64,000 nt of DNA from positions 167,785-231,784 of the forward strand of contig VRUH01000001.1 in NCBI GenBank assembly GCA_019456185.1, read 5' to 3'. Position 1 is the stretch's first letter. Each line of letters opens with the position of its first letter. This DNA is from Candidatus Glassbacteria bacterium (GTDB taxonomy: Bacteria > Gemmatimonadota > Glassbacteria > GWA2-58-10). Positions 33,192 through 41,849 of the stretch are shown piece after piece. A program made the translations under genes and the position numbers. Under the pieces are notes generated by a model that ran no database searches, was not told where the DNA came from, and saw only the letters and a list, made by a program, of their open reading frames with translations.

Positions 33192-34973
33192 ATGATAAAG
33201 AACATGATCGGATTTTTTCTGCCTGCCTGTTTGGCACTAACCGCCTATTGTTCCATCAACAAACCAGAATCCGGTAAACCCGTAGCATCATTTATTCAGG
33301 CTGCGAAAGTGGACAGCCTGGTCGCTGAAGTGCTCGAACCGGGTGGTCCGGGCTGCGTGGTGGCCGTCTTCAAGGACCAGCAGATTGCATTTGAGCGCGG
33401 CTACGGTCTGGCGAATCTGGACTACGGCCTTCCGGTAACTCCCGCCACCGTTTTCGACATCGCGTCGATCTCGAAGCAATTCACCGCAGCCTGCATCCTG
33501 ATTCTCGCCGAAAGAAACCAGCTTGCGCTGGATGACGATATCCGAAAATTCATCCCCGAGTTCCCCGATTATGGCCCAAAAATCGAAATCAGACGCCTGC
33601 TCAACCATACCAGCGGTGTCAGAGACTGGGTCTGGCTGCTGACCCTGGAGGGCGTCCCATTCGAAAACGCCATCACCAGGCAGGAGCTGTTCGAACTGAT
33701 TTACCGGCAGAAAAACCTGGCTTTCGCGCCGGGATCGGATTTCGTCTACAGCAACTCCGCTTACAACCTGCTGTCACTGATTATCGAGCGCGTTTCCGGC
33801 ATGCCGCTTTCACGGTTCGTTTCCAGGGAAATATTCGAGCCCCTGGGGATGAAAAACTCATGCGTGTTCGATGACCGCCGGATGGTGGTCAAAAACCGCG
33901 CACTGGGCTATATCCCGGATGAGGGCGACGGCTGGCTGATGGAGCACTATTTCAACCCGGTGTTTACCGGTTCCAGCAACATTCACAGCACGCTGGGGGA
34001 TCTGCTTCTATGGGACCGGAATTTCTACACAGGGGATGTCGGCCCGCCCGGGATGGCCGCCAGCATGGAAGACGCGGGCGAACTTAACAACGGAGAGGCG
34101 ATCAAGTATGGGCTGGGGCTGTGGGTCGGCGAGTACCGGGAGCTGAGAACGGCGGGGCACGACGGGGACTGGGCCGGCTCGTTCGCCTACATGCTGCGCT
34201 TCCCGGATCAGCGCTTGACTGTTCTCTGCCTGTCCAACACCCATACTTTCAGCCCCAGGAGAATGTGCTATAAAATCGCGGACCTCTGCCTGGCTCAATG
34301 GCACGCCATGGAGCTCCCCGAACGGGACCGCGCCCCGGCCCCCAGAGTCCCTGTTGGGGCCGATCCGTCACTCTACGACGTTTATAGCGGTGAGTACGTG
34401 ACGGAATCTGGAAGGAAATTGTCGCTCCGGCTGGAAAATGAGATGCTGACCGGGCGGTTCCCCGGCAGCCGGAAATTCAAGCTGCTGCCGCTCTCGGCGA
34501 CCGAGTTCTTTCCGGAGGGAGACAACGCCACGCTGTCGGTTTTCCGTGACGGGGCGGGGGTGGTCGAGCGGATCGAGTGGAGGAGCGGCGAGAAAACTAC
34601 CACCTATTACGACTCGCCGTACAAGTTTTCGAAATACGATATTTCCGGCAAGGGAGCAGAATACGCCGGAGAATACTACAGCGAGGACCTGAGAGCGACT
34701 TACAGGATAGAATCCGCGGACCAGGGCCTGGTGCTTAAATCGCCGATAAAGAGCCGTTACATGATGGAACTGACTGGTATCACCGGCAACGACCCTCTGG
34801 TAGCGTTGGCCGAGGACAGTTTCCGGTTCGCCTTCTTTGAGATAAAATTCAGACGCGACAAGCGGGGCCGGGTATCCGGATATACGTTGATCCATCCCTG
34901 GGCGAGCCTGAGAATCGAATTCGCAAAACTAGAGTTCCGCCAGCCGGGGTACAGAAGCGGAATCAATCGATAA
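33192..34973 (+). CDS. Exported serine hydrolase, class C beta-lactamase/DD-peptidase family
   Basis: A 593-residue protein with an N-terminal export signal and Cys20 in a weak lipobox (TAYC). The catalytic domain (about 40-390) has the SxxK motif at Ser92-Lys95 (ASISKQF), the YxN motif at Tyr186 (VYSNSAYN) and an HxG-type third motif (AGHDGDWAG). Two C-terminal beta-rich domains follow (about 400-480 and 485-593), as in family members that act as esterases or D-peptidases. Genuine beta-lactam resistance is not implied. A decayed paralogue lies at 56624-57207, and a separate C-terminal relic of the same superfamily overlaps its 3' end. Confidence 0.87.
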   Translation: MIKNMIGFFLPACLALTAYCSINKPESGKPVASFIQAAKVDSLVAEVLEPGGPGCVVAVFKDQQIAFERGYGLANLDYGLPVTPATVFDIASISKQFTAACILILAERNQLALDDDIRKFIPEFPDYGPKIEIRRLLNHTSGVRDWVWLLTLEGVPFENAITRQELFELIYRQKNLAFAPGSDFVYSNSAYNLLSLIIERVSGMPLSRFVSREIFEPLGMKNSCVFDDRRMVVKNRALGYIPDEGDGWLMEHYFNPVFTGSSNIHSTLGDLLLWDRNFYTGDVGPPGMAASMEDAGELNNGEAIKYGLGLWVGEYRELRTAGHDGDWAGSFAYMLRFPDQRLTVLCLSNTHTFSPRRMCYKIADLCLAQWHAMELPERDRAPAPRVPVGADPSLYDVYSGEYVTESGRKLSLRLENEMLTGRFPGSRKFKLLPLSATEFFPEGDNATLSVFRDGAGVVERIEWRSGEKTTTYYDSPYKFSKYDISGKGAEYAGEYYSEDLRATYRIESADQGLVLKSPIKSRYMMELTGITGNDPLVALAEDSFRFAFFEIKFRRDKRGRVSGYTLIHPWASLRIEFAKLEFRQPGYRSGINR

Positions 34974-35058
34974 ACGACTGGTAAGCCAGCGTCCTGAATT
35001 GCCGGTCCAGCGGATAGTGGCCGTTGGGCATGAACTGTGTCGACAGCAGGCCGATCCA
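34963..35058 (-). pseudogene. C-terminal relic of a beta-lactamase-family serine hydrolase
   Basis: The minus strand encodes WIGLLSTQFMPNGHYPLDRQ, then FRTLAYQSFID and a stop. This is the C-terminal end of EstB/class C-like serine hydrolases, which typically finish with ..TQ..PS..YP.RREFRTLVYQA... No upstream part of the gene is visible. Its last 11 bp overlap the intact hydrolase gene on the plus strand. Nothing else is seen between 35059 and 35193. Confidence 0.6.
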
Positions 35059-35193
35059 TCGACCTTAAAAACCTTTGGTCATACTGTGTCAGCTTATGTC
35101 AGCAACTCCTGAGTTACTGCCCTGACGATAATCCGGTCAGAGCTTTTCTTATACTTGAAAGGAGAAAATCTACAAACCTGTTTACCTGAGGGA

Positions 35194-37473
35194 TTATCTC
35201 TGCAATAACTGAATCAGGCGATGGTCCTCGGGAAATTTCTTCAATCCCTCGCGCAGGACATCGATTAGCCGGGACCCATTTCCCTGGTCTCTGTAGATCA
35301 GGGCCAGGTTCAGGAAATGATCGGGTTTACTTTGATCCAGCAGGAGGGCCAGCTTGAATTGCTCCTCAGCCTCGGCCAAGCGGTTGGTTCTGCGGTAAAG
35401 GTTACCAATATTCGTCCGCACCGACGGATCCTCGGGATTCGCCCTTAGGGCCAGCAACAGCCTTTTTTCGGACTGCTGATAATTGCCGCGGAGCAGGTAG
35501 ATCAGCCCAGAGTAATTATTGGCTTGCGGATCGCCTGGCATGATTGCCAGAGACCTCTCGAAATAGGTAAAAGCCTCGTCCGGCTCCTTGTTCATCAGCA
35601 GAAGCAGGCCAATATTATTGAGGACCGAAGTCGAATTTGAATTCACCTTCAGGGCCCTGTCGAAGCAATCCATCGCTCGGTCGAACAGTCCCTGATTGGC
35701 CAACAGGATACCGTAATTGCACAGGAGGGAAATGTCATCCGGGTATAGCCCCAGTGCACGACGGTATAAATTTTCGGCCCGCTCCGGTTGCTCGGTTTGT
35801 CCGTATAGCCGGGCGAGGAAAGTCAGGCTATTGCGATGGCCGGACAAAAGTTTCAGTGCACCTGCATAATAGCCGGCCGCGGATTCGAAATCTCCGCCTT
35901 TTTCTTGCACCACGCCCATCAGATATCGCGCCTCGCCGTTTCTTTCCAGGAGCGCCGGGTTGGCGCCCAGCATCCGCCGTACCTCGGGATATTTCCCCGC
36001 CCAGACCAGTACTTTGGCCAGGTTAAGAGGACCTAGTTCTAAATAGTCGGCGCTCAGCTCAACCATTCTCTTGTCGTAAAGCGCATCTCTGTCCAGTTTG
36101 TCCAGCCCAGCTGGATTTACCTCCGGAATCATCTCCGCCAGCCGGCGGGCAATCTCGACGGCAATCGTCAGATTGGTACGGGGGCTCGGATGAATGTGGT
36201 CCAGTAATAATTCATTGCCGATCAGTACGCCAGGCTCCAAAACCCGCAGAAGCTCCGGCAGATCGAGCAGGCGGGCTTTCCCACCCGCGGTCTCTTCTTC
36301 CAGTATGTGCCTTATCCGATCCGGAGCCCGCAGGGGGCAAACGTCCAGTTCCCTGGCGAGCAGAAGATGTTTTTCCGCGGCAGCGGTGTCGCCTGTAACG
36401 AGCAATACCCTCCCCAGGCGAAAATGAGCTTCTGCATAGAGGCTGTCGATCTCGACGGCTCCGGTGAGCGTTTTGATAGCTCGAGCGAATTCACCTCGAT
36501 CCGCATGAGCGGTTCCGGTCGCCAGCAGCTTATTGAAACTGAGTCTCTTGGTACTGGGCAGAGCGGGATTGTTGGAGCTTTTGAACGGAGAAAAATCCCT
36601 GGTATTGTCCACTGGGAGGCAGAAAAGCAGGGGCACGCCGGATCTCGCGCAGAGCCCGATCATCCGCTGGACGTTGAACCTGAAATGAGAATAAACGTCC
36701 TGAGTAAAGACCGTATCCGGCTGATAGAGGTCTAGTCCAGCACTCTGGTCCAGAAGGGTTTCCACTTCCGCTGCCAGCAACCCTGCTCCGGCGCGTAATT
36801 CGGCGGTTTTATTATCTGCTTTTTTCAGCGAATTCTTTATCTTGGCGGCTAAACGGTAGAAATTTGTCCGGCGGGCGAGGCCAGTCAGGCTGAAAATGAA
36901 GGGCGAAGTGTTGAGTAATTTCGGATAGGTCCGTTGCTCCAGGAATTCATTGTGGCCGGTGTAGATGACAACCAGGTCGGGATCGAAGGCCAGTATCTCC
37001 TCGAGTACGATTTTAACGCGGTAACTGGCATAGCTGATTGCACCGGCGTTAATCACTTCATATTGTCGTTGATCGCAGGTTTGGTCGAGGACCTTTTCCA
37101 GCCAGGCGGAGAAGGATGTTTCGTGGCGGTACGGTCTGCCGTAGGTGGTGGAGCCGCCAAGGGTAATAATGCGAAAAGTACCAGGAAGTTTACAGCGGGA
37201 AAAATCCTGCCGATTGAACCAGCGCTGTTTCTCGTAAGCTGTTCTCAGCCGTTCCGTTCCGTTTTCGGCCCGGTATCCTTCGAATACCGGCACCGACCGG
37301 CTGAAACCGACGAATGGATCGGATTCCGCCTCGCTGATGTCGAGCCCCGGGATCATTCCGAGTAAAAAGTCCAGCAGGAGAGTCAGGATAATCCCGAACA
37401 CTATCAGAGCGAACTTCAAGCCGGTCTTTTTGAAGATGTTTTTCACGTTCAGCCTCAATTTAAAGCGTCTCAT
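35194..37473 (-). CDS. Membrane-anchored SGNH/GDSL-like hydrolase with TPR domains
   Basis: A 759-residue protein. A membrane helix at about 20-42 anchors it. The SGNH-type hydrolase domain has block I GGSTTYG (Ser108), block III-like VVIYTGHNEF (Asn175) and the late Asp-His pair in LDHIHPSPR near residue 424. Two TPR units (about 320-400) are inserted between block III and the Asp-His block. At least seven further TPRs occupy about 470-750 (for example NYGILLANQGLFDRAMDCFD and NNIGLLLLMNKEPDEAFTYF). Similar proteins occur in several uncultured phyla and are suspected of acting on exopolysaccharides or acylated glycans; the target is unknown. No good ribosome-binding site is visible at the ATG. 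It is monocistronic. Confidence 0.82.
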   Translation of the reverse strand: MRRFKLRLNVKNIFKKTGLKFALIVFGIILTLLLDFLLGMIPGLDISEAESDPFVGFSRSVPVFEGYRAENGTERLRTAYEKQRWFNRQDFSRCKLPGTFRIITLGGSTTYGRPYRHETSFSAWLEKVLDQTCDQRQYEVINAGAISYASYRVKIVLEEILAFDPDLVVIYTGHNEFLEQRTYPKLLNTSPFIFSLTGLARRTNFYRLAAKIKNSLKKADNKTAELRAGAGLLAAEVETLLDQSAGLDLYQPDTVFTQDVYSHFRFNVQRMIGLCARSGVPLLFCLPVDNTRDFSPFKSSNNPALPSTKRLSFNKLLATGTAHADRGEFARAIKTLTGAVEIDSLYAEAHFRLGRVLLVTGDTAAAEKHLLLARELDVCPLRAPDRIRHILEEETAGGKARLLDLPELLRVLEPGVLIGNELLLDHIHPSPRTNLTIAVEIARRLAEMIPEVNPAGLDKLDRDALYDKRMVELSADYLELGPLNLAKVLVWAGKYPEVRRMLGANPALLERNGEARYLMGVVQEKGGDFESAAGYYAGALKLLSGHRNSLTFLARLYGQTEQPERAENLYRRALGLYPDDISLLCNYGILLANQGLFDRAMDCFDRALKVNSNSTSVLNNIGLLLLMNKEPDEAFTYFERSLAIMPGDPQANNYSGLIYLLRGNYQQSEKRLLLALRANPEDPSVRTNIGNLYRRTNRLAEAEEQFKLALLLDQSKPDHFLNLALIYRDQGNGSRLIDVLREGLKKFPEDHRLIQLLQR

Positions 37474-37838
37474 TTATCGTCAATATTAAAACCGGGCTCT
37501 GCCTGGTCAAAAGAATAATTGCGTAACCTTGTTTTTGGACTATTCGTTTTTAGAGAAGCAGGCCGCCAGCAAATGATAATATTTTAACCGCTCAATCCCT
37601 ATCCCGCTGTTAATGTTTGATCAATCTCAGCGTATTTTTTTACTGGTAAATCAGCGGATAGTTGATAATATGTTGTATTATGTAATTTCAAGCTGTTTTT
37701 ATCTCTGTAGCATACCCCAAGTCCTGAGTAATATTTTCTTACAGCATTAGCTGAAACGATTTTAAATTCGTCTTTTAATGAGGCCCAGGGGCGAGGTAGT
37801 CGAGTTAACACGTTCCTTTCTTTCAACAAGAGCTCCGA
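37474..37838. other. AT-rich intergenic region before nhaC-like gene
   Basis: A 365-bp divergent region, more AT-rich than its surroundings. A minus-strand frame at 37599-37859 is open but overlaps the antiporter's start and shows no recognisable protein features. No clear promoter pair was found. Confidence 0.4.
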
Positions 37839-39230
37839 ATGCCGCAACAAATAAACCATATCAGTTTTCGTGGCGGTCCCTATGGGAGTGTAGTTCCTAT
37901 CGCAATTTTTATCCTCGCTACTATTTTTCTCATTCTAAATGGTAGTGCGGATGTCAAAAGTATGATCGTGACGGCCATGCTCAGTATCTCTCTGGGAATG
38001 CTATTCGCTTCGAGCCCGGTGGACTATAGTGAAGCTATCTTTTCTCTGATAGCAAACCGGGTTACCGGTGTAGCTGTTACCTGCTGGCTCTGGGTAGGAG
38101 CATTCTCGGGAATCCTCGCAGATTCGGGGTTGACCGAAGCAATAGTCTGGCTGGGATGGAAACTGAGTCTCGGCGGGATAGTATTCGTTCTGTGCACTTT
38201 TATCATCTCAGCGATCTTTACCGTTTCGGTTGGCAGCGCTTTAGGTACTGTAGTCGGGTTTACTACCGTAATCTATCCGGCTGGTATCCTCCTCGGTGCG
38301 CCGCCGGGACCCCTGATGGGGGCTATAATCAGCGGCGCGGCATTCGGCGACAACCTGGCGCCGATATCCGATACGACAATAATATCAGCAGCCACTCAGG
38401 AAACCGACATCGGAGGAGTAGTTCGTTCGAGGCTCAAGTACTCCCTGAGTGCCGCTTTTATTGCCAGTGTGCTGTTTTTCATTCATGGAGATAGCGCTTT
38501 TACAAGCAACACGCTGGAAGCCAATAAACTGCTGGCTGAGATGGCAGATCCCTCCGGCTTGCCAATGTTAATCCCGGGACTGATAGTACTAGTCAGCATG
38601 ATATTCGGTTGTCATTTTTTCCTGGCAATAAATCTGGGTATTTTCTCGACACTGGTTATAGGAAGCTTTACCGGCGTTTTTCCTCTGGAACGGGTGATTC
38701 AATTCTCTGGAGAAGGATCATTCGGCGGGAGTATGGTAGATGGAATAATGGCAATACTTCCAATCGTCATTCTTGCCATGCTGCTGATCACGGTAAACGG
38801 ACTGATGGAACGCGGCGGTTTTTTCAACAGGCTGCTGGCTCTGCTCGAAAGCAATGCAGTCAAATCCGTCCGCGGAGCCGAAACCGCAATTGTGACACTT
38901 GTTTCGATCGCAAACCTATGCGTTCCGGGCAACACAACCGCAATGATAACTGTCGGGCCACTCGTCAATAAGTTAAGAAAGAGACATGGAATCCATCCTT
39001 ACAGAAGTGCGAACCTCATCGACACAATCTCCTGTTCATTCCCCTTCATGCTTCCCTATTCGGCAATCATCATTCTGACAATCGCTTTACAGAAAGAATT
39101 ACTCGAGAGGTACGACTTTATCGTTGTCCTGTCGTGGTCGGATATCTGGCCCCATGTTTATTACGGAATCGTGCTCTTTCCTTTGATGATTTTGGCGGTA
39201 ATTACCGGTTTCGGCCGAAAAAAAGGCTGA
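37839..39230 (+). CDS. NhaC-family Na+/H+ antiporter
   Basis: A 463-residue inner-membrane protein with about 11-12 helices. It has the NhaC signature GAAFGDNLAPISDTTIISAA in the middle and the pseudo-symmetric late segment LVSIANLCVPGNTTAMITVG. NhaC proteins exchange Na+ (or malate/lactate with Na+ in relatives such as MleN) for protons and set cytoplasmic pH and sodium. The codon use is more AT-rich than the surrounding genes. The ribosome-binding site is weak (CAAGAGC). No cotranscribed partner is seen. Confidence 0.88.
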   Translation: MPQQINHISFRGGPYGSVVPIAIFILATIFLILNGSADVKSMIVTAMLSISLGMLFASSPVDYSEAIFSLIANRVTGVAVTCWLWVGAFSGILADSGLTEAIVWLGWKLSLGGIVFVLCTFIISAIFTVSVGSALGTVVGFTTVIYPAGILLGAPPGPLMGAIISGAAFGDNLAPISDTTIISAATQETDIGGVVRSRLKYSLSAAFIASVLFFIHGDSAFTSNTLEANKLLAEMADPSGLPMLIPGLIVLVSMIFGCHFFLAINLGIFSTLVIGSFTGVFPLERVIQFSGEGSFGGSMVDGIMAILPIVILAMLLITVNGLMERGGFFNRLLALLESNAVKSVRGAETAIVTLVSIANLCVPGNTTAMITVGPLVNKLRKRHGIHPYRSANLIDTISCSFPFMLPYSAIIILTIALQKELLERYDFIVVLSWSDIWPHVYYGIVLFPLMILAVITGFGRKKG

Positions 39231-39348
39231 AACTAGTAATAACATCCAGGGAAACCATTGAGATGCGTTATATTTTCCCCGTCTTCAGCAGGTCCTGTTG
39301 CGAGTAATCAGATACTCCATAATTTAACCAAGCTTTAACTCCCTTATT

Positions 39349-40272
39349 TCAAGCTATCCAGGGCCGTTGCCTCTCGACTCCATTTGCGAGCATTTCCTGC
39401 ACCATAGCCACATCATCCCTGACCTGCCAATCGAACATCCCCACCGCCAGAAAATCGGCCCCTCTTTCGAAAGCATGGACGAAGCTTTCTTTCGGTTTGT
39501 CCCTGCCGGCACCAAGAACCTTGAAACCGATCCAGGTTTTTTTCACCGTCTTCATGAAAGATTCGATATCATCAGGCTCGCTGGATAAATAGCCCACTTT
39601 GTTCACCGTATACATGTAATAATCCGGATTCAGCCCGGCTTCCTCACAGGCCTTGATAGTCTCCAGGCGATGGCCTCCAATCCCGGCGAATATCCCGGTT
39701 TTCTTCATGCCTTCGACTATCTCGCCGACCTCGTCTACTTTCCCCCCCCTGATTTTACTGTCACACTTCCCGCCGTGATAGTAGATTGCGTAGGCGCCGT
39801 TATCCCGGGCCATCTTGGCGTTTTCAACCGGATCTCCCTGTTCCGGGGCGCTTTGGGCTATCCAATGCAGCTTACCACCTTTTTCCTTCCGATAAATGCT
39901 GTAATTTTTGATGATATGCGGGTCGCATCTCATCAGAGTAGTGTTGATCCCGTTCTCCTCGGCCAGAGCCCAGGTCTCCATTATTTTCTCGTGAGTAAAA
40001 TAACGGGTCATAAGTGCCGACTGGTAGAGCAGGCCGCCAGAATGTGCCGAGCCACTGATCAAATTTCCTCCGATAATTAGTCTCGATACTTCGAGCTCGC
40101 CGAATTTACCTTTTTGCAGTCCCTTAACCGGCTCCTTCTTCTTCCCGTACTCGTCCCTGTTGACAAGCTGCCCCAGCAGAGCCTGGTGCTCGTAACCGAG
40201 ACCGGCCAGCAGTCCGCTGGACACTGCCAGAGATTTGCCCATAAAGCAGCGGCGATTGAGATTCTTACCCAT
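39349..40272 (-). CDS. Tat-exported aldo/keto reductase-like TIM-barrel protein
   Basis: A 307-residue protein with a twin-arginine leader (NRRCFMGKSLAVSSGLL). The start of the barrel, FGELEVSRLIIGGNLISG, is AKR-like, but the usual DTA..Y..GHSE catalytic block is absent; LMRCDPHIIKNY takes its place. It therefore probably is not a normal reductase. Other segments are IAGIGGH-like (GIFAGIGGHRLETIKACEEA) and KVLGAGRDKP. Members of this Tat-exported family occur in planctomycetes next to Gfo/Idh/MocA genes. Last gene of a five-gene minus-strand run. Confidence 0.72.
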   Translation of the reverse strand: MGKNLNRRCFMGKSLAVSSGLLAGLGYEHQALLGQLVNRDEYGKKKEPVKGLQKGKFGELEVSRLIIGGNLISGSAHSGGLLYQSALMTRYFTHEKIMETWALAEENGINTTLMRCDPHIIKNYSIYRKEKGGKLHWIAQSAPEQGDPVENAKMARDNGAYAIYYHGGKCDSKIRGGKVDEVGEIVEGMKKTGIFAGIGGHRLETIKACEEAGLNPDYYMYTVNKVGYLSSEPDDIESFMKTVKKTWIGFKVLGAGRDKPKESFVHAFERGADFLAVGMFDWQVRDDVAMVQEMLANGVERQRPWIA

Positions 40273-40419
40273 TTCTCATCTCTCCATCAAATAGTGATCC
40301 TGTTATTGAATGAGCCTTCCAGAAGGCTGCACTTTTTCTCTTCATTCCTGACCGCAAGTTGCTGGGATACCATCCTCGGACTTGAACAATAAAAACTACC
40401 CAGGCGCCAAAGCCCTACA

Positions 40420-41772
40420 CTAAACATTGTCGTCTACCACATAAGGATATCGATACTCTCGGCTCAGATGGACGTCGGCTTCATGGTCGCCGACAAATTC
40501 TTCGGTGGCGGAATCGAAGGTCAGCGTCCGTCCGGTGCGATAGGCGATATTGGAGAGGTGGCACATGGAAGTGGAGAGGTGTCCCTCGAGAATATCGGCA
40601 TGCAAATGGTCCCGCCGGCGAGAGCGGACGCAATCGATAAAGTTCTGGAAATGCGGATCGCCCCCAGTGCCCTGCAAGTTCAATCTGTCTGCCTGAGCCC
40701 TGGCTTCATCCCCGCTCATACCCTCGCCCGGCTCGTTTTCCCGGCCGTAGTAGGCCTGCCAGCTGCCGCTCCCCAGCTTGAGCCAGCCCTCGGTGCCGTA
40801 GAAAAACTCGCCCTGAAGCATATTTTCCTCTGAATTGGAATAGAGGCCCCGGACCTCTATTTGAATAATCCTGCCGTCCGGGTATTCCATAACCGAGATA
40901 TGAGTATTGGGCGTCTCCTGGTCGCAGTCCTGCCACATGAAGCAGCCGCCCGTGCTCTGGATTTTTCGGGGATGCTCGTACTGCTGCATTCCCCAGCGGG
41001 CGCGGTCCAGATTGTGGACACCGGTGTTCCCCGTCTCTCCGTTGCCGGTATCCCAGAACCAGTGCCAGTTGTAGTGGAAGCGCTTTTCGTTGAAAGGACG
41101 CCATTGGGCCGGTCCGAGCCAGAGGTCGTAATGAACACCCTGCGGTACCGGGGAGTTTTCCGTTCGCCCGAAGCTGTCCCTGGGCTTGATAAGGCAGCAT
41201 CTGGCCATGTAGATATCCCCGAGCTTGCCTGAGTGCAGAAACTCCATCGCGGTCCTGCAAACCACCGAGCTACGGCTCTGGGTGCCGACCTGCACTATCC
41301 GGTCGTACTTTCGGGCCGCTTCGATCATCTTGCGGCCTTCCCGGATATTATGTGAAGCCGGCTTCTCGACGAAGACGTCCTTACCGGCCTGACAGGCCCA
41401 GATAGTGGCCAGGGCATGCCAATGGTTGGTGCTGGCGATCGAGACCGCATCGATGTTTTTGTCTTCCAGCACCCTGCGGATATCCGTCTCGGTTCTGGCT
41501 TTCCCGCCTGATACCTTGTGCAGGTATTCCACGGCACCCGGCAACAGTCGCTCGTCCACATCGCATATCACGGAGACATCGACGTTGGGAATTCCGGCAA
41601 AACCTCTCAGATGAGCTTTCCCGCGGCTGCGGATGCCCATTACCGCCACGTTGATCCTGTCGTTCGGACTGTTGCCGGCGAAACCTGTGGTGATAAAAGG
41701 TCCGGCAGCGGCCAGGACGGCAGCCCGTCTGCCTGCTTTCGAGATAAATCTTCGACGACCCATTTTTGCCAT
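40420..41772 (-). CDS. Tat-exported Gfo/Idh/MocA family oxidoreductase
   Basis: A 450-residue exported NAD(P)-dependent oxidoreductase. The leader is GRRRFISKAGRRAAVLAAAG. The Rossmann fold starts INVAVMGIRSRGKAHL, followed by SIASTNHWHALATIWACQAG and the EKPASHN motif (catalytic Lys of EKP). A C-terminal domain with FHYNWHWFWDTGNGETGNTG and HNLDRARW follows, a pattern shared with exported planctomycete-type members. It lies 77 bp downstream of another member and probably belongs to the same transcript. The substrate is unknown; it is likely a sugar or a sugar acid. Confidence 0.88.
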   Translation of the reverse strand: MAKMGRRRFISKAGRRAAVLAAAGPFITTGFAGNSPNDRINVAVMGIRSRGKAHLRGFAGIPNVDVSVICDVDERLLPGAVEYLHKVSGGKARTETDIRRVLEDKNIDAVSIASTNHWHALATIWACQAGKDVFVEKPASHNIREGRKMIEAARKYDRIVQVGTQSRSSVVCRTAMEFLHSGKLGDIYMARCCLIKPRDSFGRTENSPVPQGVHYDLWLGPAQWRPFNEKRFHYNWHWFWDTGNGETGNTGVHNLDRARWGMQQYEHPRKIQSTGGCFMWQDCDQETPNTHISVMEYPDGRIIQIEVRGLYSNSEENMLQGEFFYGTEGWLKLGSGSWQAYYGRENEPGEGMSGDEARAQADRLNLQGTGGDPHFQNFIDCVRSRRRDHLHADILEGHLSTSMCHLSNIAYRTGRTLTFDSATEEFVGDHEADVHLSREYRYPYVVDDNV

Positions 41773-41849
41773 AGTCTTTTTACCTCGAAATCTTTAAATT
41801 CAAATTAAGGCCGATCAACTCCAGAAAGTAAAATGGAACAGCCGGAAGT

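Noticed and set aside
33192..34973. Antibiotic-resistance beta-lactamase
   Set aside because: The SxxK/YxN motifs are shared with esterases and peptidases; the extra C-terminal domains and glycan-gene context do not suggest a resistance enzyme.
37599..37859. 86-codon minus-strand ORF
   Set aside because: Overlaps the start of the antiporter gene; no recognisable features or ribosome-binding site.
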